From: L227-5C sp038209275
Lineage (GTDB): Bacteria; Chloroflexota; Chloroflexia; Chloroheliales; Chloroheliaceae
Reading direction: 5' to 3'
DNA length: 64,000 bases
NCBI GenBank assembly: GCA_038209275.1
Contig: JBBQXW010000001.1
Location: forward strand, 3,338 to 67,337
Below, piece after piece: positions 44,246-53,362 of this stretch. The position numbers and the translations under genes are program-made. Below the pieces are notes generated by a model, which was not told the DNA's origin, did not search any database, and saw only the letters and a program-made list of their open reading frames with translations. The number at the start of each line of letters is the position of its first letter. Position 1 is the stretch's first letter.

Positions 44246-45825
44246 CAGTACGCTCCTGTGCCGCGCAGAACGGCGGGTAAGGTTTGAAACAAAATTCTTA
44301 AATCATTCCACAGGCTATAATTGCGGATGTAGTGCATATCCAGCCGCACCCGGTCATCGTAGGTCAGGTTAGAACGACCACTGATTTGCCATAGCCCGGT
44401 CAGACCAGGCTTCACCGTCACCAAATTGGATTGCCAGCGCCCAAACTTGACCATTTCTTCGTAAGTAATCATACGCGGCCCGACCAGGCTCATTTGCCCA
44501 AGCATTACGTTAAACAATTGCGGTAGTTCATCGAGGCTAGTGCGGCGTAAAAACTTACCGACACCAGTAATGCGCGGGTCATCCTTCAGTTTGCCAGTGC
44601 GCCGGAGTTCTTCTTGCAAATCGGGCCGGGCATCTAGTATTTCGTTACCATCAAGGCGCATGGTACGGAGCTTGAAGGCATCAAAAACCTGCCCACCTTG
44701 CCCGACAACCCGGCGACGGTATAGCGTTGGGCCGGGCGAGTCCAGCCTGACCAAAATACCCACCGCCAGCAGAATTGGTGAGAAGGCCACTAACGCCCCC
44801 GCCGAAATCAAAATATCCAGGCTACGTTTTAGTAAGGCATTTAGCCCGGTAATGCGTACCTTGCTGACTGTTACCAGGGGTAAGCCGTTAATTTCTTGGA
44901 CTTCCAGCCCGGTAGTTAGAATTTCGTACAGGCTGGGCGAGAGACGAATTTCTACCTTGCTGGTAGTGAGGCTATGCACCACGTCAAACAGTTCCTCGGA
45001 GGAAAGGGCGGTGCTGGCAATTATTACTTCATCAATTTGCTGTTCTTCTACCACCTGGCGCACCTGATTGGGCAGCCCAAACCACTGACCAGACCAGCTT
45101 GAGGAGGAAGCATTGGGCAAGGCTTGGGGTTGCATCTCCGGGCGACCAGTTTCGGCGGGCGGATGATTTAGTGGGGAAAGGCGGGGTCTGGTGCGGCGTT
45201 CCCCTACAAAACCAACCAGTTCTATGCCAGGTTGATTACGGCCTTCGGTTAGCTGGCAGGCAACCTGATATGCTTCAGGATTAGCCCCAATGAGCAAAAC
45301 ACGGGTCAGGGCAATGCCATAGCGTCGCAGGCGATAAAGGACGCGGCGAACTATAAATCGGCTGGCTGCCAGCAACGCGATGCTGGTAATCCAGACCATT
45401 AACAACCATGCCCGCGAGATTATCAGTTTTTCATCCATGAAAAAGCTTAGAGCCAGGAGTACGATAATGGCAAAAGTACAGGCCGAAGTGATACGCCGAT
45501 ATTCGGCAGTGCCACCATGCAGCACCCGCAAATCATAAAGTCGGTAGGCAGCAAATACGCCCAGCCAGGGAGGTATTGTCCAGAAGACCAGTTCGGAATA
45601 AAAGCGCAAAACCGAGCCTTGTGGTACATAGAGAAACCCAAAAACCTCAAAGCGTAATAAATAAACCAGGGTAAAGATTGCCAGCAATACCAGAGCGTCT
45701 ATCGTTACCAGCGCCCCTATTACTATTAGGCGCTGCCACTGTCGGGCATGTCTTCCCGACACATGATTAATCGGCTCGGTCAGGGGAAGTAGCGGTTCTT
45801 TGCGAATGTCATAAGATAGTGCCAC
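44245..45825 (-). CDS. Initiating undecaprenyl-phosphate sugar phosphotransferase (polyisoprenyl-phosphate hexose-1-P transferase)
   Basis: 526 residues. Four or five N-terminal helices (about 30-155) precede a Rossmann-like CoA-binding_3 domain (LLIGANPEAYQVA near 185), a further hydrophobic segment near 345 and the C-terminal bacterial sugar transferase domain. That domain contains SPGPTLYRRRVVGQGGQVF, FKLRTMRLDG, RRTSLDELPQLFNVMLGQMSLVGPR and KPGLTGLWQISGRS, the catalytic hallmarks of WbaP/WcaJ/CpsE enzymes. It transfers a sugar-1-phosphate from UDP-sugar to undecaprenyl phosphate, the first committed step of repeat-unit synthesis. Which sugar cannot be told from sequence. Confidence 0.94.
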   Translation of the reverse strand: MALSYDIRKEPLLPLTEPINHVSGRHARQWQRLIVIGALVTIDALVLLAIFTLVYLLRFEVFGFLYVPQGSVLRFYSELVFWTIPPWLGVFAAYRLYDLRVLHGGTAEYRRITSACTFAIIVLLALSFFMDEKLIISRAWLLMVWITSIALLAASRFIVRRVLYRLRRYGIALTRVLLIGANPEAYQVACQLTEGRNQPGIELVGFVGERRTRPRLSPLNHPPAETGRPEMQPQALPNASSSSWSGQWFGLPNQVRQVVEEQQIDEVIIASTALSSEELFDVVHSLTTSKVEIRLSPSLYEILTTGLEVQEINGLPLVTVSKVRITGLNALLKRSLDILISAGALVAFSPILLAVGILVRLDSPGPTLYRRRVVGQGGQVFDAFKLRTMRLDGNEILDARPDLQEELRRTGKLKDDPRITGVGKFLRRTSLDELPQLFNVMLGQMSLVGPRMITYEEMVKFGRWQSNLVTVKPGLTGLWQISGRSNLTYDDRVRLDMHYIRNYSLWNDLRILFQTLPAVLRGTGAY

Positions 45826-45891
45826 GCTTTTAGTTCCTTTATTCTAGCTTTTAAAACTTGTACTAGCGATGCCGATCCCGACAAAAGTATT

Positions 45892-47151
45892 TTATTTAAC
45901 TGGACTGGGTGCAAGGTCGAAGGTGTTCTGCTCTGACAGCAATACAGTCTTGGCAGTAGTATCCCAGATTCGCTCAAGTCGCTGGGCTGCTCCTTCCCAG
46001 GTATGTTGCTGTACCACAAAAGCCCGCCCTCTAGCGCCCATCTCGGCAGCTTTAGGCGGGTTTTGGAGTAGTTCAATAATCTGGCGGGCAAACTCCCCTG
46101 GTCGGCCCGGTTGAACCAGATTGAGTTGGTCTCGGTGTTGCACCCCGATAGCCCGGCTTATTTCGCCGGTAGCCACACCAGGAGTGGCACACGCCAGCGC
46201 TTCCAACACCTTGTTTTGAATACCTACGCTATAGAGCATCGGGGCGACGGCTACGCTGGCTGACCTTAAATACTTACCCAAATCCGGCACATAGCCCGTT
46301 ACCTCTATTCCATGCTGGCCCGATTGCGCCATTAAGTCGCTGGGCGGACGGCTGCCAACAATCCAGAGGCGCGCCTGTGGCACACTCGCTCGAACCTGGG
46401 GCCAAATTTCCTTGACCAAATAACGAGCGGCGGCAGCATTGGCGTGGTAGCTCATCTTGCCGGAAAATACAACGGTATTTGGTTCGCGCTGCTCTTTGAG
46501 AGCAGGTGGTGAAAAATAATTAATATCAACCCCGTTAGCTACTACCTCTAGCGTGCCTTGTTCCAGCCCGGCTAATTTTTCCAGGGCCAGTGCATCTTCC
46601 TGACTGGTAGCACAGACCGCTTTAAAGAACCCTGCCGACAAGATTTTTTGCTCATAGCGTCGGGTATGGTTTAATTCCAGCAGGCTTAGCACCCGATTTT
46701 TGAGTGGCCCGTGTTTCAAAGTGCGCTCAACCAGCAGTGAAATAGAGTCCACCGCATCGTAAACCAGTGGTATTGCGAGGTCAGCCAGTGCTTCACCCAT
46801 GTAAGCTGCCCGGAAATGTTCGATATGAACCAGCTCTATTCGATTGGCCTGTAACAGATGACGAGCTATTTTGACCAGGGCTGGACTATAACAATAACGG
46901 GCTTGCAGGGGCAGACGGCGAGGTAGGGCTATCAGACAATTGGCTAGAGTTTGTGAACGCGAACAGGGTACACTTATTACTTCCAGGTCGGGTATTTCGG
47001 TGCGTAGCCGGGCGGCATCAGCTTCTTCCTGCGAATTAAAGGTGGGAGTTAGCAAAGTGAGCTGATGCCGGGCGACCAGCGCTTTTAAAAGATAATAGGG
47101 CCGGGTGCGTAAGGCATTTGGCACATACGGCGTAATAAATAAAACACGCAC
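45892..47151 (-). CDS. Family 4 glycosyltransferase
   Basis: 419 residues. N-terminus MRVLFITPYVPNALRTRPYYLLKAL, mid-protein VANGVDINYFSPP, and C-terminal APMLYSVGIQNKVLEALACATPGVATGEISRAI, giving the two-domain GT-B layout. The pattern resembles EpsH1/PEP-CTERM-associated GT4 proteins, like the GT4s at 22717 and 49546. The usual EX7E element is altered. It lies 66 nt upstream of the phosphoglycosyltransferase gene; the 484-nt repeat-bearing gap upstream probably starts a new transcript. Confidence 0.87.
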   Translation of the reverse strand: MRVLFITPYVPNALRTRPYYLLKALVARHQLTLLTPTFNSQEEADAARLRTEIPDLEVISVPCSRSQTLANCLIALPRRLPLQARYCYSPALVKIARHLLQANRIELVHIEHFRAAYMGEALADLAIPLVYDAVDSISLLVERTLKHGPLKNRVLSLLELNHTRRYEQKILSAGFFKAVCATSQEDALALEKLAGLEQGTLEVVANGVDINYFSPPALKEQREPNTVVFSGKMSYHANAAAARYLVKEIWPQVRASVPQARLWIVGSRPPSDLMAQSGQHGIEVTGYVPDLGKYLRSASVAVAPMLYSVGIQNKVLEALACATPGVATGEISRAIGVQHRDQLNLVQPGRPGEFARQIIELLQNPPKAAEMGARGRAFVVQQHTWEGAAQRLERIWDTTAKTVLLSEQNTFDLAPSPVK

Positions 47152-47408
47152 AACTAACTCTCCTGCGAACAGCCATTTCCTGAAATGAAGCGTTATAAAT
47201 ATTCCAAACCTGGTGAAGTAATCAATTGAAGTATAGGCAGCCAGTCTGAAAAGGCAGTGAAATCAGCTTGACGAGTGATTAAACTTTTTTAAGTTGGGGA
47301 AGATTTAAATTCATACGTCTGAGCAGTTTACTATTATGTTAGTGGCACAATATCAGGTCGGGCCAGCGTATCTTTTAAGGTTTCGACTATTTCTTAAAGC
47401 CTGTCTAA

Positions 47409-47517
47409 TACAGGAATTTCGCTGTGGTAGTGACGATTTCAATCGTTTTGACCTGGTGTTAGGGTCAAAACGATTGAAATCGTCACTACTTTTGAAGTGG
47501 CAAGCGAAAGTCCTGTA
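47409..47517. repeat. Dispersed inverted-repeat element, copy 2, with 27-bp perfect inner palindrome
   Basis: Terminal arms TACAGGAATTTCGCT (47409-47423) and AGCGAAAGTCCTGTA (47503-47517) match at 14 of 15 positions and are the same ends as at 41718 and 58511. Inside, 47427-47453 and 47463-47489 form a perfect 27-bp stem with a 9-nt loop. TAATA occurs directly at both outer edges (47406-47410, 47516-47520), a possible target duplication overlapping the arms. Confidence 0.6.
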
Positions 47518-47527
47518 ATAATTGGTT

Positions 47528-47625
47528 AATAAGGTCATTGTGAGGTACGAAGAATCTTGGTGTGACCTCAAACACCGCTTGCTCGGGTAAACCTGAGATT
47601 GTGCGTACCTCACAATGACCTTATT
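47528..47625. repeat. Second palindromic element with 22-bp perfect inverted ends
   Basis: Arms 47528-47549 and 47604-47625 are perfect inverted repeats over 22 bp around a 54-nt spacer. The core GTCATTGTGAGG, then CGAAGAATCTT, relates it to the inner part of the elements at 41718 and 58511. The right arm ends 10 nt before the DegT aminotransferase stop on the minus strand, so it may also act as its terminator. Confidence 0.55.
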
Positions 47626-47635
47626 AGACGGGTTC

Positions 47636-48745
47636 TTAGCTAGCCTGAGCAACGGCGCGGGCAATTCGTTCGAGTTGTTCGTGGGTGAGGGCCGGATAAA
47701 CTGGTAATGAAAGGACTTCCAGCGCAGCCTGTTCGGTCAAGGGTAGCTCATCACGATAGCCCATTTCCAGATAAACCGTCTGACGATGAATCGGTACGGG
47801 ATAGTAGATGCCACAGCCAACCCCCTGCTCATTTAAACGATCTACCAGGCTATCGCGGTCTACTCCCGGCTTAACTCGCACAGTGTACTGGTGAAAGACA
47901 TGGGTACAATCTTCGCGCACGGTAGGGGTCAGCACGCCCGCCCCTAGCTCAGTCAAACGCCGGGTTAGATAGTGGGCATTGGCCTGGCGCTGCTGATTCC
48001 AGGCCACTAATCGTCGCAGTTGCACGCGACCAATCGCCGCATGAAGATTAGTCATACGGAAGTTATAGCCAAGCACATCATGATAATAACGCCGTCGCAT
48101 TCCATGCGCCCGCAGAATTGCCGCACGGTCGGCGATTTGGGGGTCGTTAGTGGTTAACATACCACCCTCGCCACTAGTCATATTTTTGGTAGGGTAGAAA
48201 CTAAAACAGCCTGTTCCAAAACTACCCACTGACTGGTCCTGAAATTCGGCCAGGTGCGATTGACAGGCATCTTCGATTATGACTAACCCATGGCGCTGGG
48301 CGATGTCCTTCAAAGCATCCATCGGGGCGGGTTGACCGAAAAGGTGTACCGGCATAATTGCTTTAGTACGCGGCGTTATGGCTGCTTCTACCAGGGCCGG
48401 GTTCAAATTAAAAGTAGCTGGCTCAATATCTACAAAAACTGGTCGCGCTCCGCTATAAAGGATCGAGTTAGCCGTAGCGATAAAGCTAAAGGAAGCAGTA
48501 ATAACCTCGTCCCCTTCTCCAATACCGTGCGCTAAGAGGGCCAGATGTAAGGCAGTAGTGCCACTTGATACTGCGACGGCACAAGCTACACCACAAGCTG
48601 CCGCAAATTCAACTTCAAAACGGGCCACTTCTTCGCCTTGAGCCAGTTGACCCGATGCCATAACCGCCAAAACTGCCTCGCGTTCCTCCAGGCCAATTTC
48701 AGGTCGGGCAATTGGTATTGTCGGTAGAGATGTAAAAGTTGTCAT
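47636..48745 (-). CDS. DegT/DnrJ/EryC1/StrS-family PLP sugar aminotransferase
   Basis: 369 residues, normal family length. Motifs in order: N-terminal IPIARPEIGLEEREAVLAVMASGQLAQG; SSGTTALHLALLA near 58-70; HLFGQPAPMD and EDACQSHLAE near 130-165; SFYPTKNMTSGEGGM near 185-198, where Lys forms the PLP Schiff base; and a C-terminal QYTVRVK region. It adds an amino group to a keto-sugar nucleotide. The WbpD-like acetyltransferase lies immediately upstream and a WbpB/GnnA-like oxidoreductase at 12574, so a WbpE/GnnB-type role making a 3-amino sugar is likely but unproven. Confidence 0.92.
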   Translation of the reverse strand: MTTFTSLPTIPIARPEIGLEEREAVLAVMASGQLAQGEEVARFEVEFAAACGVACAVAVSSGTTALHLALLAHGIGEGDEVITASFSFIATANSILYSGARPVFVDIEPATFNLNPALVEAAITPRTKAIMPVHLFGQPAPMDALKDIAQRHGLVIIEDACQSHLAEFQDQSVGSFGTGCFSFYPTKNMTSGEGGMLTTNDPQIADRAAILRAHGMRRRYYHDVLGYNFRMTNLHAAIGRVQLRRLVAWNQQRQANAHYLTRRLTELGAGVLTPTVREDCTHVFHQYTVRVKPGVDRDSLVDRLNEQGVGCGIYYPVPIHRQTVYLEMGYRDELPLTEQAALEVLSLPVYPALTHEQLERIARAVAQAS

Positions 48746-48799
48746 ATCATTTTCACCTTACAGCAAGTTACCAAAAAATTAGCGCATTGTGATAGAAGC

Positions 48800-49519
48800 C
48801 TAACTAAAAATATAGCTTTCCCGACAAACTGGACAATCCCAACTAACTTTGCGGGGATTTAGTTGCAAAGGGCGACCACAGCGGCAAACGTAGCCGCGCA
48901 GTTGAGCAGGATTACCCACAGCCAGCATCTGATCGGGGACATCTCGCGTCACTACTGCCCCGGCAGCGATCATGGCAAAAGCCCCAATTCGCAGACCAGG
49001 CAAAATCAGCGCTCTAGCCCCAATCGAAGCGCCATAGCGCACCAGGGTACATTCGATTGACCAATCTTCCTCACTCTTGAGCCGACCATCGCTTGTAATG
49101 GCACGCGGGTAGCGGTCATTGGTAAAACAAACGTGTGGCCCGATAAAGACCCCACTTTCGATCATTACCCCCCGAAAAACCGAAACTCCATTTTGAATCT
49201 TGACGCACTCGCCGATACTCACATCCTGGTCAATATAAACCCCTTTGCCGATAATACACTGTTTACCTAACACCGCTCGCTCCCGAATCTGCGCCTGGTG
49301 CCAGATACGGCTACCTGGCCCAATTTGAGCTTGTGGCGAAACTTCCGCCGTCGGATGAATGTAGGTTGTCAATTCAAACCCTTCTGGCAAGACCAGCGCT
49401 GTCGGAGTTGTGACAGTATTGTAAGGTAGTTCGGACGTGGCAGTCGCTTGTGCTTCGTTAGTTTCTTTCATCACCTGTCTGGCTCTCCCTTTGCGAGTAC
49501 GTATTACTGAGGCAGTCAT
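48800..49519 (-). CDS. WbpD-like N-acetyltransferase (hexapeptide) with C-terminal zinc-ribbon-like tail
   Basis: 239 residues. After a variable N-terminal 50 residues, hexapeptide repeats run from YIHPTAEVSPQAQIGPGSRIW to GAFAMIAAGAVVTRDVPDQMLAVGNPAQLRGYVC. The block GVFIGPHVCFTNDRYPRA is diagnostic of WbpD/WlbB-type enzymes, which acetylate the 3-amino group of UDP-2-acetamido-3-amino sugars. The tail has VCRCGRPL and WDCPVC, a CxC...CxxC arrangement resembling a zinc ribbon. It lies 54 nt before the DegT gene, the expected partner of the preceding step. Confidence 0.88.
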   Translation of the reverse strand: MTASVIRTRKGRARQVMKETNEAQATATSELPYNTVTTPTALVLPEGFELTTYIHPTAEVSPQAQIGPGSRIWHQAQIRERAVLGKQCIIGKGVYIDQDVSIGECVKIQNGVSVFRGVMIESGVFIGPHVCFTNDRYPRAITSDGRLKSEEDWSIECTLVRYGASIGARALILPGLRIGAFAMIAAGAVVTRDVPDQMLAVGNPAQLRGYVCRCGRPLQLNPRKVSWDCPVCRESYIFS

Positions 49520-49545
49520 CGCCCCTCTCCTCTCCCTGATTAAAT

Positions 49546-50844
49546 TTAAGCCGGACGGCTTTTGAGCAGTTGTGAATAAATTTGATCCAGAGGCTGGTAG
49601 GCCCGCCGGAAATCATAAAGAGCTACTGCCAGCGCTCGCCCTGCCTGGGCCAAATCTCGGCCTGGCCCGGTCAGGTCTAACAGTTGCAAACACGCTTCAG
49701 CAAAAGCGGGCGGCGTATCAGCCAAAAGAGCAGTTTTATTATGTTCGAGTTGAATACCTTCTGCACCTACGGTGGTAGATACAATCGGCAAACCTAATGC
49801 CAGGGCATCCAGTATTTTAACTCGCATACCGCCGCCCGATAATAGTGGTACAACCAGGCCAGCGCTGGCCTGTAATAGCGGGCTTAGGTCTTTCACATAG
49901 CCGCTAACATGAATATTGGGATTAGTAGCGGCCAGATTATAAATAGATGCAGGCGGGTTCGCCCCTATAATGGTGTAAGTAGCTTTGGGCTGTTGACGTT
50001 GGATAAGCGGAAATATTTTCTCCCCGAACCAGAGCGCCGCCTCAACATTGGGTGGATAAAACATGGTTCCCAGGCTGACCAGATTGAGCGAGCCTGGCGC
50101 AAGTTGCAGTGGTTGAGTCTCCTCCGTATCTACCCCAATCGGGACAAGTTGGCAAGGTAAACCCAGCGCCGCTGCATCCTCGGCACTGACCGCTAACACC
50201 GAGTCGAAGCGGCGACAAATTTTTGGCTCGTAGCGCCTTAGTTTAAAGGTTTCTAATTCCAACAAAAGGCGTTTGAAGGGGTTTTTTTTAAAAGGCTCCC
50301 CGTGCCGTAAACGGTCGGTAATAGTCCAGACCGCGTTGTGCTGGTCGAGCAAGCGGGCTGGAATAGCTAGAGCCAGGGCATATTGGGCCATATTTAATTG
50401 ATCGGCATGGACTGCATCAAAATGCTTGATTTGAACGAGTTCACTTAACAATTGAGTCATTTCGACCGATTGATCACGCACCATCAAAAACGGTTGGATT
50501 GAAATTAAACTCCGCAACAGGGCCAGGCCATCCCGCAGGCGTGAACGAGGTAGCGGTATGGTATGAATTTGCTGACAATATTCCAGCAAAGCCAGGGCAT
50601 GTTCCGGGCTATTATAGGGCCGTACAAAAGAGACCAGCGTAATTGAAAAAGAGCGTGATAAATACTTTATCAAGTTGAACGTTTTTATTTTAGGGCCAGC
50701 ATCGGGCGGAAAAGGCAAAACCTGGGTCAGTAATAGCAATTGAGGTTTGCTATTTTTCTCAAAAGCCCCATAGTGTTGCATATTTCCAGAGTTAGTAACT
50801 CTACTATTCAAAAGTGAGTTTATCGGGTTATGCTGAATAGTCAT
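49546..50844 (-). CDS. Family 4 glycosyltransferase
   Basis: 432 residues; the first 35 are variable, and an internal Met at 22 is an alternative start. The GT-B pattern begins with LLLLTQVLPFPPDAGPKIKTFNLIK, and the C-terminal half has VPIGVDTEE, PLLSGGGMRVKILDALALGLPIVSTTVGAEGI and a final LYDFRRAY. The EX7E element is altered (KILDALALG), as in the GT4s at 22717 and 45892. Its start overlaps the GmhB-like stop by 4 nt, suggesting coupling and perhaps use of a heptose donor (inference). Confidence 0.86.
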   Translation of the reverse strand: MTIQHNPINSLLNSRVTNSGNMQHYGAFEKNSKPQLLLLTQVLPFPPDAGPKIKTFNLIKYLSRSFSITLVSFVRPYNSPEHALALLEYCQQIHTIPLPRSRLRDGLALLRSLISIQPFLMVRDQSVEMTQLLSELVQIKHFDAVHADQLNMAQYALALAIPARLLDQHNAVWTITDRLRHGEPFKKNPFKRLLLELETFKLRRYEPKICRRFDSVLAVSAEDAAALGLPCQLVPIGVDTEETQPLQLAPGSLNLVSLGTMFYPPNVEAALWFGEKIFPLIQRQQPKATYTIIGANPPASIYNLAATNPNIHVSGYVKDLSPLLQASAGLVVPLLSGGGMRVKILDALALGLPIVSTTVGAEGIQLEHNKTALLADTPPAFAEACLQLLDLTGPGRDLAQAGRALAVALYDFRRAYQPLDQIYSQLLKSRPA

Positions 50845-51506
50845 AGTAAAATATGCTCACCTGTCAAAATGTGTTCGACGGCTTCAAGCAAATTGGGTTT
50901 AATCAAAAACCGAGTGCTATCTTTCCTGTCAAGCGGGTCTTTTTGGTGCTGCCATTGCTTTAAAGCTTCCTGACCTCGCCCGGTTAGTACTAAAATTGGT
51001 TTGCACCCAGCAGTATGACCAGCTTCAATATCGGTCAGATAATCGCCAATAAGCCAGCTTTGGGAAAGTTCGATATTGAATTGAGTAGCCGCCTGATAAA
51101 TAAGTCCTGGGCGCGGCTTGCGACATAAACAACCGATTTCAGAGCGGTGGGGACAGTGAAAAACTGCTTCTATTTTGCCGCCCTCCTCCCGAACCTGGGC
51201 CATCATTTGCTGGTGTATTTGGGTTAGAGCTTCATTGCTCAACAAGCCTCGGTCTATCACGGCCTGATTTGTCACCACAATAACTTGATAACCCGCTTCA
51301 TACAGCCAGCGCAAGGCTTTGATTGCACCATCCTCAAACTGAAAGTCTTGCCAGGACAAAACATGGTCAGCCCGGTTACGATTAATTACTCCATCCCGAT
51401 CCACAAAAACAGTGGGGTGTTGGTTAAGCAAGCCTGAATTTAACGTACCCTGATTGAAAAGACCAGCCGGGATTGGGGGGCGATTTGAGCGCTCAACCAT
51501 TGTCAT
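50841..51506 (-). CDS. gmhB: D-glycero-D-manno-heptose-1,7-bisphosphate phosphatase-like HAD protein
   Basis: 221 residues. HAD motif I FVDRDGVINRN near 35-45, motif II VVTNQAVIDRG near 80, the GmhB zinc loop CPHRSEIGCLCRKPRPG near 118-134 (C-x-H and CxC ligands), and motif III/IV GDYLTDIEAGHTAG near 152. It removes the C7 phosphate from D-glycero-D-manno-heptose 1,7-bisphosphate. With GmhA next door and HddA at 56259 it fits the GDP-heptose branch. The N-terminal 30 residues are an extension of unclear value. Confidence 0.9.
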   Translation of the reverse strand: MTMVERSNRPPIPAGLFNQGTLNSGLLNQHPTVFVDRDGVINRNRADHVLSWQDFQFEDGAIKALRWLYEAGYQVIVVTNQAVIDRGLLSNEALTQIHQQMMAQVREEGGKIEAVFHCPHRSEIGCLCRKPRPGLIYQAATQFNIELSQSWLIGDYLTDIEAGHTAGCKPILVLTGRGQEALKQWQHQKDPLDRKDSTRFLIKPNLLEAVEHILTGEHILL

Positions 51507-51549
51507 ATACTTACCTTAATCTTTCCAAATGAACCGAACCAGAAATTAT

Positions 51550-52218
51550 TTAATCGCCCACTACCTTTAGCAACTTGGACGAACGCTCTTGTAAAGTGTA
51601 GCGCAAGGTGGTGCAAATAGTATGTTCCAGAATTAAATGGACATCCTCTACTTGCTCAATGGTAGCGGCGGGTATTACCAGACAGTAATGCACCAGACTC
51701 TGGAGCTTGCCGCCGTTAAAGCCGGCCAACCCGACTGTGACCATGCCCAGTTGTTTCGCCGTTTCCACCGCATTTAAAACATTGGAAGAATTACCGCTTC
51801 CACTAATCGCAATCAACAAATCGCCCGGTCGCCCCAGACCCTCAAGCTGCCCGCTAAAGCAGTTCTCGTAGCTGGTATCGTTAGACCAGGCCGTTAACTG
51901 GGGCAAGCTATCGGTCAGAGCAATCGCCCGGAACGAAGGAAACCCGGCTACCCGTGCGCCTTTTGCCAAATCACAGGCCATGTGGCTGGCGGTGGAGGCA
52001 CTGCCGCCATTGCCGCAGATAAAAATCAGCTTGCCATTTAAGCCAGCCTCCATAAGTAACTCGATTATCTCGGTTACTTCGCTAGAAGAAACACTATTCA
52101 GAGCAAGCTGCAATTCGCTCAAGTAGTGGTCTACGTGCTGCCGAGACTGAATTTGAAAGGTTGAGCTTGATTTTGATAAGAAATCATTTTTTGCAGGATA
52201 AACTATCATTGCTACCAC
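51550..52218 (-). CDS. gmhA: Sedoheptulose-7-phosphate isomerase
   Basis: 222 residues. The SIS domain is recognised by FICGNGGSASTASHMACDLAKG near 67-87, SNDTSYENCFSGQLEGLG near 112-129, ISGSGNSSNVLNAVETAK near 137, and the C-terminal VEDVHLILEHTICTTL with the conserved His. It converts sedoheptulose 7-phosphate to D-glycero-D-manno-heptose 7-phosphate, the entry to heptose synthesis. GmhB follows with a 43-nt gap. A start at Met4 is also possible. Confidence 0.92.
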   Translation of the reverse strand: MVAMIVYPAKNDFLSKSSSTFQIQSRQHVDHYLSELQLALNSVSSSEVTEIIELLMEAGLNGKLIFICGNGGSASTASHMACDLAKGARVAGFPSFRAIALTDSLPQLTAWSNDTSYENCFSGQLEGLGRPGDLLIAISGSGNSSNVLNAVETAKQLGMVTVGLAGFNGGKLQSLVHYCLVIPAATIEQVEDVHLILEHTICTTLRYTLQERSSKLLKVVGD

Positions 52219-52417
52219 CTTAACTCCAACACATATTTAGTGTGTGATTAAACATTAAAAGCCAGAAAAGCTATGAAGTTAAACTTAGCTCTTGATATAG
52301 CAGGTTGTATCTTTGGCGGATGAGTATCCATAACTGCGAATGAAAGTAGTGTATAAATTTACAGTGAGAGCCTAATGAATAGCTCAAAAAAACCAGTGAA
52401 ACTTTTTTCAGCCTGGA

Positions 52418-53335
52418 CTACCGCCAAAAAGCAACAGTGTTAGCCAGTCCGACTTCAAGTGAAAACCGGGGTCGCCAGCCTAGCTGCTGATGCGCTTTGG
52501 TACAATCGAAATAAGCCTGATAAATATCGCCAGGCCGTTTAGGAGCGTAGGTTACGGCTACTTCCCGTCCAATTATCTCGCACAAGCGCTGGTATAATTC
52601 ATTAACCGAAGTACCTTTCCCATTCGCCAGGCAAAAAATCTCGTTGTCGCCTTCTGTCAGGGCCAATAAGTTCGCCTGAGCAACATCGCTAACATACAGA
52701 TAATCCTTCTCCTGTTTTCCATCCCAGTCTATGCGTATGGGTCGGCCTTCCAAAATACGTTTGGCAAAAATGGCAATTACGCCCGCTTCGCCGTTAGGGT
52801 CCTGGCGTGGGCCATAAATATTACCATAGCGAAAGATAGTATAAGCCAGCCCCTTTTCAACTTGATAATAGCGCAGGTAATGTTCGAATGCCATTTTGGT
52901 AATTCCATAGGGCGACTCTGGTTGCTGATGTGAGAGTTCATTCATCGGCAGCATTTTCGGTGTACCATAAGTTGCGCCGCTGCTGGCAAAGATAATTTTG
53001 CGTGTACCTACTTGCACACAGGCTTGTAATAGGTTTAGCATTCCACTGATATTGACCTCTGCATCCAAAATCGGCTTATCGGTAGAGATTTTGACCGAGT
53101 GTTGGGCCGCATGTAAATTCACCACCTCTGGGCGCTCAGTCAGTATCAACCGCGCCGCTTCGGGGCTGCGAATATCCAGGTTGTAAAAGCGGGCTGCCGG
53201 GTTAAGATTTTCACGACGACCGCCGCCTTCTTCCCATAAATTATCTATCACAACAACTTCGTGTCCTGCTTCAACATAAGCATCTACAATGTGTGAAGCA
53301 ATAAATCCTGCGCCCCCGGTTACAATTATTTTCAT
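52418..53335 (-). CDS. SDR-family NAD-dependent sugar-nucleotide epimerase (GalE-like)
   Basis: 305 residues. N-terminal TGGAGFIASHIVDAY is the NAD-binding motif with Ala in place of the usual last Gly. LHAAQHSVKISTDKP, ASSGATYGTP (Ser/Thr) and SPYGITKMAFEHY (YxxxK) are classic UDP-glucose 4-epimerase-type blocks, followed by RYGNIYGPRQDPNGEAGVIAIF. It could be a 4-epimerase or act on a nucleotide-heptose; next to GmhA/GmhB both are open. AGAGG lies 9 nt before the ATG, and a plausible promoter lies just upstream (53363-53391), making it first in the minus-strand block. Confidence 0.88.
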   Translation of the reverse strand: MKIIVTGGAGFIASHIVDAYVEAGHEVVVIDNLWEEGGGRRENLNPAARFYNLDIRSPEAARLILTERPEVVNLHAAQHSVKISTDKPILDAEVNISGMLNLLQACVQVGTRKIIFASSGATYGTPKMLPMNELSHQQPESPYGITKMAFEHYLRYYQVEKGLAYTIFRYGNIYGPRQDPNGEAGVIAIFAKRILEGRPIRIDWDGKQEKDYLYVSDVAQANLLALTEGDNEIFCLANGKGTSVNELYQRLCEIIGREVAVTYAPKRPGDIYQAYFDCTKAHQQLGWRPRFSLEVGLANTVAFWR

Positions 53336-53362
53336 TTGTTTATCCTCTAACTAAATTAAAAT

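Larger units (their letters stand above)
47152..47635. other. Intergenic region with two nested/adjacent palindromic elements
   Basis: 484 bp without a credible gene; short frames on both strands lie inside palindromes. It contains the element at 47409-47517 and a second inverted repeat at 47528-47625 that abuts the DegT gene end. No promoter is evident by eye. Confidence 0.6.

Noticed and set aside
47336..47664. Short frames on both strands (60 and 103 codons)
   Set aside because: They run through perfect palindromes and repeat ends; the peptides simply mirror the inverted repeats.
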